A stretch of 64,000 bases of DNA from an uncultured Paracoccaceae bacterium (GTDB lineage: Bacteria; Pseudomonadota; Alphaproteobacteria; Rhodobacterales; Rhodobacteraceae), in assembly GCA_958439195.1 (NCBI GenBank), contig OY288152.1, forward strand, positions 1-64,000, in the 5' to 3' direction. The notes beneath the pieces are model-generated. The model saw nothing but the letters and a program-made list of their open reading frames with translations, was not told the origin of the DNA and did no database searches. The first letter of the stretch is position 1. The number at the start of each line of letters is the position of its first letter. Of the stretch, positions 44,929 through 52,865 are shown piece after piece. Both the position numbers and the translations under genes were made by a program.

Positions 44929-46218
44929 GTGGTCGATATCGCCAGCCGGGTCCATAATCACAACTGGAAGATTGATCCGATCGTCAGATCGCTGATTGAT
45001 ACTGATTTTTACAAGCTTTTGATGTGCCAGTCGATTTTCCGCAACAAGCCGGAAACGACCGTCACCTTTTCGCTGATCAACCGGTCCTCCAGCGTGCGAC
45101 TGGCAGAATTGATCGACGAAGGCGAATTGCGCGAACAACTGGATCATGTCCGGTCACTGTCATTGTCGCGGGGGGAAAGCACCTGGCTGCGCGGGAACAT
45201 GTTCTATGGCAAGCGCCAGATGTTCCGCCCGGATTTCATGGAATGGTTCGAAGGCCTGCGCCTGCCCGCCTATCATCTGGAAAAGCGGGATGGCCAGTAT
45301 GAGCTGACCTTTGAAGGGCAATGGCCCGAGGTGATGCTATGGGAGATTCCCGCGCTGGCGGTGCTGATGGAGCTGCGGTCGCGCGCGGTTTTGAAGGGGA
45401 TGGGCAAGTTTGAATTGCAAGTCCTTTATGCCCGCGCGATGACGCGGCTTTGGGAAAAGATTGAACTTCTAAAGGGGCTTGATACCCTGAAGATCGCGGA
45501 TTTCGGAACGCGACGGCGGCATTCCTACTTGTGGCAGGATTGGTGCGTGCAGGCGATGCAGGAAGGTCTGGGGGCAAAGTTCATCGGCACCTCGAACTGC
45601 CGCATTGCGATGATGCGGGATATCGAGGCGATTGGCACCAATGCGCATGAATTGCCGATGGTCTATTCGGCGCTGGCCGATAGTGACGCGGAATTGGCGC
45701 AGGCCCCATATCAGGTTCTGGCCGACTGGCACGAAGAACATGATGGCAATCTGCGGGTTATCCTGCCTGATACCTATGGAACCGAAGGGTTTTTGCGCAA
45801 TGCGCCGGATTGGTTGACGACATGGACCGGCATCCGCATCGATTCCGGCGATCCGGCGCAGGGCGCAGAGACGGCCATTCGCTGGTGGAAGGCCCGTGGC
45901 GAGGATCCGACACAGAAACTGGTGATCTTTTCCGATGGGCTGGACGTGGAAAAGATCGAGGAACTGCATCGCCAGTTTCACGGCAGGGTCAAGGTCAGCT
46001 TTGGCTGGGGAACCATGTTGACCAATGATTTCCGTGGCCTGGCCGGTGATCGGCTGGCGCCGTTCAGCCTTGTTTGCAAGGCGGTTTCGGCCAATGGGCG
46101 GCCGACGGTGAAATTGTCTGACAATCCCAACAAGGCGATGGGGCCAAAGGATGAGATTGCGCGATACAAGCGGGTGTTCGGGGTTGGCGCGCAGGCAGCG
46201 CAGGATGTGACTGTATGA
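44929..46218 (+). CDS. pncB: nicotinate phosphoribosyltransferase
   Basis: A 429-residue enzyme that joins nicotinate to PRPP to form nicotinate mononucleotide. Recognisable parts are DTDFYKLLMCQSIF at the N-terminus, DFGTRRRHSYLWQDWCVQAM, GTSNCRIAM, TWTGIRIDSGDP and SFGWGTMLTND. The start is GTG 44929 with GGAGGAA in the end of pncA; the longer open frame upstream lies inside pncA and is rejected. It converges with the phosphotransferase gene, stop next to stop. Confidence 0.95.
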   Translation: MVDIASRVHNHNWKIDPIVRSLIDTDFYKLLMCQSIFRNKPETTVTFSLINRSSSVRLAELIDEGELREQLDHVRSLSLSRGESTWLRGNMFYGKRQMFRPDFMEWFEGLRLPAYHLEKRDGQYELTFEGQWPEVMLWEIPALAVLMELRSRAVLKGMGKFELQVLYARAMTRLWEKIELLKGLDTLKIADFGTRRRHSYLWQDWCVQAMQEGLGAKFIGTSNCRIAMMRDIEAIGTNAHELPMVYSALADSDAELAQAPYQVLADWHEEHDGNLRVILPDTYGTEGFLRNAPDWLTTWTGIRIDSGDPAQGAETAIRWWKARGEDPTQKLVIFSDGLDVEKIEELHRQFHGRVKVSFGWGTMLTNDFRGLAGDRLAPFSLVCKAVSANGRPTVKLSDNPNKAMGPKDEIARYKRVFGVGAQAAQDVTV

Positions 46219-47169
46219 TCACCCCAGAACGCGCCTGACGCACATGACTGCGCGGGCGAGGTGACTGTGATGGATCGGGTCATCCGGGGCAAGACGCGGC
46301 ATCGTCCAACCGACCGATGCCAAGATGCGGGCCATAGTGAATAGTTCCACCATTTCAATGTCTTGCGTACCGTAGCCTGCCATCAGCGCATCACGCAGAT
46401 CGTCGCGGGCAGGTTCGTATTGGTTCTGTGACAACACGGTTCCAAGGTCATAAAGGCGAAAGCCGAAGCCGCTGTCATCAAAGTCGATCAATGCCAGACC
46501 TGCATCGCTTTGGAGCACGTTTTCGCGCAAGACATCGGCATGGATCAGACCCGCATCGCCGCCCGCAGCGGCATATCGGGGCAATTCTGCGCGTAACGCA
46601 TCCCGTGCCGCGACCAGTGCAGCACGCTGTGCAGCATTTGTATGCACATGGTCCCAGAAACGGCCCCAGAACGGCGTCTCACCCACCAGCCCGTCGGCAT
46701 CCCATTTCGGACGGGTGAACCACGCAGGCAGGACCAGTTCATCGCTTGCATGGTGGAGGCGGCGCAGAAGCTGCCCCAACCGGAAATGCCGGTCGATCTG
46801 CACTAAGACGGGTTCGGCAAAGGGCACCCCTGCCTCGCCCAGCGCCGGGCCATTGATCCAGGCCACGGCGCTGGCTATGCGACCGTTCGACAATACCTTC
46901 AGCACCTGTCCGGCACATGTGGCCACCGGGGCCGGCACCGGCAGATCGCGCGACGCAAGTTCGGCGCACCACCAGAGTTCGGACCTGATCGCCGCTTCGC
47001 CTTGATAGCCGGGCCGATGCAGGCGCAGCGCCGCAGGATCGCCGGAGGGAAGCGCAATTTCGAAAACCGCGTTTTCGCGTGCCGTGATCAGACGGACAGG
47101 GCGGGCATTCCAAAGCGCCGCCGCCTCGGTCGCGGCGGCCATCAATGCGTGATCAATCATCGTCACCAT
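46219..47169 (-). CDS. APH/homoserine kinase-type phosphotransferase
   Basis: A 316-residue small-molecule kinase of the aminoglycoside-phosphotransferase fold. The catalytic loop reads GLIHADVLRENVL and the metal-binding motif ALIDFDDSGFGFRLYDLG. Such enzymes phosphorylate amines, sugars or homoserine; SrkA-like stress kinases are another possibility. The substrate is unknown, and resistance should not be assumed. The start is ATG 47169 with AAGG three bases before it, or ATG 47160. It overlaps the arfB end, so it is the second gene of the arfB transcript. Confidence 0.8.
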   Translation of the reverse strand: MVTMIDHALMAAATEAAALWNARPVRLITARENAVFEIALPSGDPAALRLHRPGYQGEAAIRSELWWCAELASRDLPVPAPVATCAGQVLKVLSNGRIASAVAWINGPALGEAGVPFAEPVLVQIDRHFRLGQLLRRLHHASDELVLPAWFTRPKWDADGLVGETPFWGRFWDHVHTNAAQRAALVAARDALRAELPRYAAAGGDAGLIHADVLRENVLQSDAGLALIDFDDSGFGFRLYDLGTVLSQNQYEPARDDLRDALMAGYGTQDIEMVELFTMARILASVGWTMPRLAPDDPIHHSHLARAVMCVRRVLG

Positions 47170-47578
47170 CGACCTTGCCGCGCAGGGATTTCACCTCACC
47201 CCGCACCGATTTTGCGGCAAGGCGGCGGCGTTGGCTGCCCAAGGTCGGCTTTGTGGCGATGCGGCGTTTCGGCACGACCAGTGCCTGACGGATAAGGTCG
47301 GCCAACCTGTCACGCGCAATTTCACGGTTGCGGGCTTGCGACCGCGTGTCATCCACCTGAATGACAATGGCGCCTTCGGTCGTCCATTTCCGCCCGGCCA
47401 AGCGTTTCAGCCGCGCCTTTACCGAAGCGGGAAGATGTGGCGAACGCTCTGCCTCGAACCGCAACTCGACGGCGGTAGACACCTTGTTCACATTCTGGCC
47501 ACCCGGCCCGGAAGCGCGCATGAACTGTTCGGTCAGTTCCCAATCGGCGATGGTGATGGTCTGGTTGATGAAAAGCAT
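47153..47578 (-). CDS. arfB: alternative ribosome-rescue factor ArfB (YaeJ-type peptidyl-tRNA hydrolase)
   Basis: A 141-residue release-factor-like protein that frees ribosomes stalled at mRNA ends. The GGQ motif is at residues 26-28 (ASGPGGQNVNKV), and the C-terminal tail is very basic (GSQRRRLAAKSVRGEVKSLRGKV), as needed to enter the empty mRNA channel. The start is ATG 47578, without a clear ribosome site; an in-frame TTG at 47605 lies right after a strong hairpin (47608-47636). The upstream leader (47605-47828) suggests unusual regulation, described in the findings. Confidence 0.92.
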   Translation of the reverse strand: MLFINQTITIADWELTEQFMRASGPGGQNVNKVSTAVELRFEAERSPHLPASVKARLKRLAGRKWTTEGAIVIQVDDTRSQARNREIARDRLADLIRQALVVPKRRIATKPTLGSQRRRLAAKSVRGEVKSLRGKVDGDDD

Positions 47579-47607
47579 GGCGGTGCTTTGCGTGGTGGCT
47601 GACAAGA

Positions 47608-47636
47608 GAAAGGGTCGCCTGCGCGGCGACCCTTTC
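47608..47636 (-). terminator. strong hairpin before arfB, probable terminator/attenuator
   Basis: On the minus strand GAAAGGGTCGCC, loop GCGCA, GGCGACCCTTTC: a perfect 12-bp stem followed by a weak U-rich tail (TCTTG). It ends the leader ORF transcript just before arfB. Confidence 0.75.
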
Positions 47637-47706
47637 CGAGATCCAAGGAGATGGGCCAGTTAGGTTTCAAGCCCAATCAAGTAGTTTGTCGACCGAGGGG
47701 CTGCCC

Positions 47707-47763
47707 TCAGAAAACACTCCCCCTGACTGTCCCGACACCTATCTCCAATGTAGCTCTAGACAC
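47707..47763 (-). CDS. 18-residue leader ORF with near-perfect Shine-Dalgarno
   Basis: A GTG at 47763 starts the peptide VSRATLEIGVGTVRGSVF, ended by TGA at 47707-47709. The site GAAAGGAGGTGATCCAG (47779-47763) complements 17 nt of the canonical 16S rRNA 3' end, and GGAGG lies seven bases before the GTG, so initiation should be very strong. AGGGGG lies six bases before the last sense codon (TTC), in front of TGA, and the +1 frame continues EGSPSVDKLLDWA to TGA at about 47669. It recalls the RF2 frameshift site, but the spacing differs. The peptide has no recognised homologue here and probably acts in cis. Confidence 0.6.
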   Translation of the reverse strand: MSRATLEIGVGTVRGSVF

Positions 47764-47799
47764 TGGATCACCTCCTTTCAAATGGGTTGTTCGTAGGGC

Positions 47800-47828
47800 A
47801 AAGTTGACACAGATTTTGTGTTTGTCAA
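47800..47828 (-). promoter_or_regulatory. candidate promoter and palindrome of the arfB leader
   Basis: On the minus strand TTGACA (47828-47823), 17-base spacer, then a weak AACTTT. The same segment forms an inverted repeat TTGACA-N13-TGTCAA (47804-47828), which might also be an operator. Confidence 0.5.
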
Positions 47829-47834
47829 AAGAAA

Positions 47835-48458
47835 TTACGCAACCCTTGTGCCAATCCTGCGGATGGCAAGGCGGAACGGCAACAGCGCGATCAGGTCGAC
47901 GGCGATCTTGACCAGCCAGTCTGCGACCGCCAGCGAAACCCAGAAAGGGACGGTAAATCCGACACCCAACAGCGCCATCGGCTCTGCCGCCCATGACACA
48001 TCATTGCCCGGTTCGATGAAGCTGAGCGAAGCCGAAAAGGCGAAGGTGAAGAACAGTGCCGTATCCAGCGTGGACCCGGCAAAGGTGGATATGAAGGGTG
48101 CCTTCCACCAAGCTTTCTGGCGAAGGCGATCAAAGATCAGGATGTCGAGAAGTTGCGCCAAGAGGAACGCGATGCCCGATCCGATGGCCACGCGCAGCGT
48201 GACCAGTGGGCCGAATTCACCCAAGATCTGCGTGCCGATGGCCGAACAGGCAAGCCCAGTGACAAACCCGGCATAGACCACGCGGCGCGCCGCTGCCGGC
48301 CCTTCGATCCGGTTAACGATGTCGGACACAAGGAAGGCCAGAGGATAGGTGAAGGCACCCCATGTCAGCCAGGTGCCGATCGGGTGTTGCACAAGGATGT
48401 TCGAGGCCACAACAACGATGGCCATGGCGAGAACGCCAAAAAGCGAAAAGCGGGTCAT
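47835..48458 (-). CDS. queuosine precursor transporter (YhhQ/VUT family)
   Basis: A 207-residue membrane protein with about six helices starting MTRFSLFGVLAMAIVVVASNILVQHPIG. The FTYPLAFLVSDIVNRIEG stretch and the QLLDILIFDRLRQKAWWKAPFISTFAGSTLDTALFF segment are the YhhQ/VUT family core, which takes up preQ0/preQ1 for queuosine tRNA modification. The start is the ATG at 48458; the upstream 32 residues are not conserved-looking. No preQ1 riboswitch was recognised in the 103-bp leader. It lies upstream of the arfB leader on the same strand. Confidence 0.88.
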   Translation of the reverse strand: MTRFSLFGVLAMAIVVVASNILVQHPIGTWLTWGAFTYPLAFLVSDIVNRIEGPAAARRVVYAGFVTGLACSAIGTQILGEFGPLVTLRVAIGSGIAFLLAQLLDILIFDRLRQKAWWKAPFISTFAGSTLDTALFFTFAFSASLSFIEPGNDVSWAAEPMALLGVGFTVPFWVSLAVADWLVKIAVDLIALLPFRLAIRRIGTRVA

Positions 48459-48561
48459 GTCAGTTATTCCGTTTTGACAAGGTCGCGGAGACTTGGCCCC
48501 CCGCGCACCGGGGGACGCGCGCCCCCTACGCCCGTGCTGCGCGCATGTCAACAATGGCGGG

Positions 48562-49458
48562 TCAGCGGGTCAGGCTGTATTCGACGATTTCGGTGGTCTG
48601 AAAGAATTTGAAGTTGTCGTCTGAAACCATCGTCAGGCGGATCGCCCCAGTGCCATCCTGCCAGACGGACAGACCTTCAAGGTTGTCATGCTGGCCGATG
48701 CCGGTTTCCAACTCCGTGCGTTCATCGGACAGGGTGGTATCCGATACGGCAAAACTGCGCACGCGGCTGGAGAAACCGGCAAAGCCGTGAAGTTCCCGTT
48801 CAAGCAGGTAAAAGCGGCTATCAGGGCCGAAATCGGCCGCCACGGGCAGATAGCCACCATCCCGGCGCAGCGCGAAAGGCTGGTCCCATGCGCCATTGCG
48901 AAAGCGCCAGACCGGAAAGGGGCGGGTCATTTCGCCAGACCGTTCCGGCAGGGTATAAAGCGTTCCATCCGGGCCAATGGCCAGCGCCTCGAGCGCCGAA
49001 TTGCGTTGCAGGCGGGCAAATTCCGGCGGCGTTGGCAGGTTGGTGGCCGGGCCGTCGATGGCAGCATAGCGCAGCACGCGGGCGACGCCTTCGAACGACA
49101 CATAGGCCGTGCCGTCCGTGGCGATGGCCAACCCTTCGGAATCATTGCGTCGTTTTTCCAGCGGCTCTTCGCCTTTGCCACGCAGCAGGTTGGCCGGATC
49201 GGCAACAATGTCGGTGATATGTCCGTTGCCATCGCGCAAGATGGTGGCGCGGGTAAAGGCACCCCGATCGGATACTGCGACAAAGGACAGCCCGTCATCC
49301 GTCAGTTCGATGGCCGAAAACCCACCGAAAAGATCATCATCCATCTGCCAGGAAAACGCGCTTATGAAGCCTGGGGGAAGGGTTTGGCTGGCACTGCCCT
49401 GAAGGCCAAGACCCAGGAACACCCCCGCCGTCAGGGCGCGGAGAGGACGTTTCGGCAT
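48562..49458 (-). CDS. esterase-like activity of phytase (phytase-like) family secreted protein
   Basis: A 298-residue secreted protein. The N-terminal signal peptide is MPKRPLRALTAGVFLGLGLQGSASQ. The body is a phytase-like beta-propeller (FGGFSAIELTDDGLSFVAVSDRGAFT, RRNDSEGLAIATDGTAYVSFEG, LEALAIGPDGTLYTLPERSG, HDNLEGLSVWQDGTG). Family members are annotated as esterase-like phytases, but activity is rarely proved. It overlaps the mepA end by 28 bp, so it belongs to the mepA transcript. Confidence 0.82.
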   Translation of the reverse strand: MPKRPLRALTAGVFLGLGLQGSASQTLPPGFISAFSWQMDDDLFGGFSAIELTDDGLSFVAVSDRGAFTRATILRDGNGHITDIVADPANLLRGKGEEPLEKRRNDSEGLAIATDGTAYVSFEGVARVLRYAAIDGPATNLPTPPEFARLQRNSALEALAIGPDGTLYTLPERSGEMTRPFPVWRFRNGAWDQPFALRRDGGYLPVAADFGPDSRFYLLERELHGFAGFSSRVRSFAVSDTTLSDERTELETGIGQHDNLEGLSVWQDGTGAIRLTMVSDDNFKFFQTTEIVEYSLTR

Positions 49459-50321
49459 TGTCTGGGCAGATCGGCAAGGGTGTAATCCCGAGCGCCACGC
49501 TGGCGGGGAACGGGTTTGGCATTGGGGTCGGGCTTGGGGTTGAAATAGTCATCCGACACCCACCACATCAGCGTATCGTCACATCCATCGCCGCCATTCG
49601 ACAGATCCTCGACGCTGGGTTTTTGCGTTTCGCAATGCCGCGCGCCGCGTGGGCATTTTAGGCGGACGTGGAAATGGGTGTCGTGGCCTTGAACGGGGCG
49701 GATCTTTTGCAGCCATTTGCGGTCTGCCCGCGTGGCGGTGCGGCACATTTCGATTTTCACAGCGGCAGCAACGAAGATACGGTCGACACGGCCATCGGAC
49801 GCCGCCGCCTTGAGCAGGGCGTGATGCCGGGGCGTCCAGTTTTCGGTGACGCTGCGCTGATCGGCCGAACGAACGGGGATGGAGGAAATCTCCTCACGGT
49901 CGGCACGGCTGAGATCCAGTCGGCGGGGCGGAAGCATCCAGATATCAGCATCCAGCCCGATCTGGTGGCTGGCATGGCCGCTGGTCATGGGGCCGCCACG
50001 CGGTTGGCTGATGTCGCCGATATAAAGACCCGCCCAACCGATCTGGCGTGCGGCCTGGCTAAGTTCGACAAGGTAGTCGATCATCACCGGATGGCCCCAG
50101 TTGCGGTTGCGCGACAGGCGCATGGCCTGCCATGTGGGGCCGGTTTCGGGCAGTTGGACAAGGCCATCAGCGCAGCCCTTGGCATAGCTGCCATAGGGCA
50201 TGGGACGGTCTGCCGACGGGGTGGTTTGCGCGCCGAACAACTGGTTCGCCTTGGTCTGGGCCTGCACGGGGGCCACGATGGCCAGTGCCAAAACCAAACC
50301 TGCCAGCAGCTTGACTATCAT
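49431..50321 (-). CDS. mepA: penicillin-insensitive murein endopeptidase
   Basis: A 296-residue periplasmic M74 LAS-type peptidase that cuts D-alanyl-meso-diaminopimelate cross-bridges. The signal peptide is MIVKLLAGLVLALAIVAPVQAQ. The zinc ligands appear in GHASHQIGLDADIW (His, Asp) and GHDTHFHVRLKCP (HxH). Conserved Cys residues suggest disulphides. Its ATG overlaps the stop of the UMF1-type transporter gene (ATGA). Confidence 0.93.
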   Translation of the reverse strand: MIVKLLAGLVLALAIVAPVQAQTKANQLFGAQTTPSADRPMPYGSYAKGCADGLVQLPETGPTWQAMRLSRNRNWGHPVMIDYLVELSQAARQIGWAGLYIGDISQPRGGPMTSGHASHQIGLDADIWMLPPRRLDLSRADREEISSIPVRSADQRSVTENWTPRHHALLKAAASDGRVDRIFVAAAVKIEMCRTATRADRKWLQKIRPVQGHDTHFHVRLKCPRGARHCETQKPSVEDLSNGGDGCDDTLMWWVSDDYFNPKPDPNAKPVPRQRGARDYTLADLPRQCRNVLSAP

Positions 50322-51688
50322 GCCTGTTCACCCCTTGCCCGGACGAAGAATAGCAGAACAAGGCCGATCAGGAACATCACGATCAGCGGAGAGATGCCAA
50401 TGCGCTGTGATCCGCTGGCCGCGGTGACAAGGGCGATGAGCGCGGGGGAAATGAAGCTGGCGACCTTGCCGGACAGGGCATAGAGGCCGAAGGCTTCGGT
50501 CGCGCGGTCAGGCGTGGTGTGGCGGACCATGAGGGTGCGACTGGCGGCCTGCAACGCCCCGCCTGCCGCGCCGATCAGCGCACCGCAGGCAAAGAATATC
50601 TGGTCAGAGGTGCCGCTGACCGGATCAAGCGGGATGCCCCACAGGCTTTCGCGGGTCATGCCCACGATGATGATGCAGACGAAGATCAGCACCACGATAC
50701 AAAAGGCGATCACCGGCTTGGGTCCATAGCGGCGGTCGGCCTTGCCGCCGATCCATGAGGCGATCATCGCGGTAACCGCCCCCACCACGCCAAAGACGCC
50801 GATCTGGGTGATTTCCCAGCCCAGCACGCCAGATGCATAGACGCCGCCAAAGCCGTAAAGCGCGTTGAGCGCGTCGCGGTAGAACAGGGACGATGCAAGG
50901 TAGGCAGACAGGCTCCCACGATAGCGGAGCGAGGCAAGCAGGTCACGCAGGCTAGAGAAGGCCGCCGCAAGGTTCAGCGGGCGGCGTTCGGTGTGGGGTT
51001 CCTTTACCCACAGGAAAAAGGGGATCATGAACACCAGATACCAGATGGCGGTGAACGGCCCGACGGCTCGGGTGCCTTCGCGGGCCTCTGGGTCCAGGCC
51101 GAACATCGGATCAAACCCGATGAGGGTTTTGCCCGTTGCGCTGTTTTCGGCAAACAGCGCCAGCATGATGGCCAGCGCCAGCACCCCGCCCAGATAGCCA
51201 AAGGCAAAGCCTGACCCGCTGACCGCGCCAAGATCATCATGATCGGTCAGGCTGGGCATCAGCGCGTTGGTGAAGATGGTGGCAAATTCCATCCCGATGA
51301 AGCCGATCCCAAAGAACACCACCGCCCAGATCAGATTGTCGCCCCCCGGCGCGATGAACCAAAGGGCATACGAACCTGCGATATAGAAAAAGGAAAAGAA
51401 CCATATCCAGACCAGGCGGCGCCCCGTGCTGTCGGCGATGGCACCAAGGATGGGGGCGCAAATGGCGATGAGGATCGAGGCAATGGCAAGCCCGGCACCC
51501 CAATAGGTTTGCGCCGCAGCCCCGGCGGCATCGGCATCCAGCCCCTGCCCCATGTAATAGCCGCGCGCGATTTCCGCGAAATACGGGCCAAAGATGAAGG
51601 TCAGAAGCAAAGTGTTGTAGGGCTGGCTTGCCCAGTCGAAAAAGAACCAGCCCCAGATGCGCCGTTTCGCGCTGACTGCAATCGCCAT
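50318..51688 (-). CDS. UMF1 (ATG22-like) MFS transporter
   Basis: A 456-residue protein with about twelve membrane helices. It opens RRIWGWFFFDWASQPYNTLLLTFIFGPYFAE, the UMF1/ATG22 hallmark, and contains GAIADSTGRRLVWIWFFSFFY. ATG22 exports amino acids from yeast vacuoles; bacterial roles are less clear. Overlap with mepA suggests possible handling of wall-derived amino acids or peptides, which is inference. Confidence 0.88.
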   Translation of the reverse strand: MAIAVSAKRRIWGWFFFDWASQPYNTLLLTFIFGPYFAEIARGYYMGQGLDADAAGAAAQTYWGAGLAIASILIAICAPILGAIADSTGRRLVWIWFFSFFYIAGSYALWFIAPGGDNLIWAVVFFGIGFIGMEFATIFTNALMPSLTDHDDLGAVSGSGFAFGYLGGVLALAIMLALFAENSATGKTLIGFDPMFGLDPEAREGTRAVGPFTAIWYLVFMIPFFLWVKEPHTERRPLNLAAAFSSLRDLLASLRYRGSLSAYLASSLFYRDALNALYGFGGVYASGVLGWEITQIGVFGVVGAVTAMIASWIGGKADRRYGPKPVIAFCIVVLIFVCIIIVGMTRESLWGIPLDPVSGTSDQIFFACGALIGAAGGALQAASRTLMVRHTTPDRATEAFGLYALSGKVASFISPALIALVTAASGSQRIGISPLIVMFLIGLVLLFFVRARGEQA

Positions 51689-51817
51689 TCTTACACCTTG
51701 ACCATTCGGACCTGATGCAGAGTGAATCGTGAAATCCGACTGTGCGCAAGCGATGGCTTTGAACCGGTCAGGCTTTTTGGCGGTTGTGCCACTTTGTCAG
51801 ATTGGATGAGCCGGGCA

Positions 51818-51856
51818 CCAGTTCAGTGGGCCAGTTCAGCAGGCCAGTTCAGCGGG
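51818..51856. repeat. 13-bp tandem repeat, three copies
   Basis: CCAGTTCAG(T/C)(G/A)GG-type units at 51818, 51831 and 51844, running into the stop codon of the thioesterase gene. It is probably slippage at the gene end. Confidence 0.85.
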
Positions 51857-52379
51857 CGGGGGGCCAAGGGCGCTTGGCTTCGGCTGCGATCCAGTGTTGC
51901 ACGAATTCCGGCAGGGTTGGGCTTTCCACGGGTTGGCCCATCGCGGCGATCACCCGCGCGGGTGGCACGATACCATCATGCGACGTTACGGCAGACCGCA
52001 CGATCATGTGGCTGGTGCAGTCATCCCCCTTCCACATCGACTGTTCGACATACATGAACCGATCATCCCATCCTATGCAGCGGCTGTGCATCGTTACCAC
52101 ATCAAAGGCACGCACACGGCGGCGATAACGCACGGTGTTTCCTGCCACGGTCAGTCCCCAGCGATTGGCCATGACGACGTTCTTCAACCCGGTCCGCACA
52201 CCCAACGGGATGCGGCCCAGATCAAAGATAGTCAGGGTCCGGCCATTGTTCAGTTCGACCCAAGGATCAAGATCCCAGGGCCAGCAGCGATGCCTGCTGA
52301 CATGGGTGCCAAGAAACGGAAGCGCGGGGGCATTGCGGAACTTCCACAGCTCTTTGGCCAGACGAAGGAACGGATACAT
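51849..52379 (-). CDS. acyl-CoA thioesterase-like protein (4HBT/THEM6 type)
   Basis: A 176-residue hotdog-fold protein. The early stretch HRCWPWDLDPWVELNNGRTLTIFDLGR is typical of the THEM6-like 4HBT_2 group, followed by TVAGNTVRYRRRVRAFDVVTMHSRCIGWDDRFMYVEQSMW. It likely cleaves acyl-CoA thioesters; the chain is unknown. The C-terminus runs into the tandem repeat at 51818-51856. Confidence 0.82.
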   Translation of the reverse strand: MYPFLRLAKELWKFRNAPALPFLGTHVSRHRCWPWDLDPWVELNNGRTLTIFDLGRIPLGVRTGLKNVVMANRWGLTVAGNTVRYRRRVRAFDVVTMHSRCIGWDDRFMYVEQSMWKGDDCTSHMIVRSAVTSHDGIVPPARVIAAMGQPVESPTLPEFVQHWIAAEAKRPWPPAR

Positions 52380-52514
52380 AAGGCATTCTCCTGTCGCTGT
52401 CCGGTTGCCCTGTCAAATGACCAAGGTCAACCCGCGACGCTGCGGAATGGCGTTGCCCTTTTGCAAGGGAGAGGCTACCTCTGCACACAACCCATAGTAT
52501 GTGGAGGCCCAAGA

Positions 52515-52802
52515 ATGACCTCGATCCTGCAAATTCTGCTTTTGATCCTGGATGTCGCCCAATGGATCATCCTGGCCCATATTATCATGAGCTGGCTGAT
52601 CAATTTTCAGGTGCTGAACCTGCGTCAGCCACTGGTCGGGCAAATCTGGGACGGGCTGAACCGCATCCTTGAGCCGATCTATTCTCGTGTGCGGTCTGTG
52701 CTGCCGCAAATGGGCGGGCTGGACCTTGCGCCGCTGGTCGTACTGCTGGGGGTGTATGCGCTGCGGATCATCCTGATCAACAACGCTTCGGCCTTTGTCT
52801 GA
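52515..52802 (+). CDS. YggT family protein
   Basis: A 95-residue inner-membrane protein with two hydrophobic helices (ILQILLLILDVAQWIILAHIIMSWLI and LAPLVVLLGVYALRIILI) and the family segment RILEPIYSRVRSVLPQMGGLDLAP. YggT proteins are linked to osmotic tolerance and cell division or septum function in other bacteria. The ATG at 52515 is used; the long upstream open frame overlaps the minus-strand thioesterase gene. recQ follows 63 bp downstream. Confidence 0.9.
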   Translation: MTSILQILLLILDVAQWIILAHIIMSWLINFQVLNLRQPLVGQIWDGLNRILEPIYSRVRSVLPQMGGLDLAPLVVLLGVYALRIILINNASAFV

Positions 52803-52865
52803 TCCTGACCTTGCATCAACCGCAGGCGGGGCAGGCTTGACCCGTCCAATCATCGTTACGGGCAC

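Noticed and set aside
46219..47169. Aminoglycoside resistance gene
   Set aside because: The fold is shared by many small-molecule kinases; context (arfB, pncAB) gives no resistance link.
47763..47779. Fragment of a 16S rRNA gene
   Set aside because: Only 17 bases match the 16S 3' end and flanking sequence is unrelated; the minus strand reads as a ribosome-binding site in front of an ORF.
48459..48561. preQ1 riboswitch before the queuosine precursor transporter
   Set aside because: No preQ1-I or preQ1-II consensus could be read in the leader.
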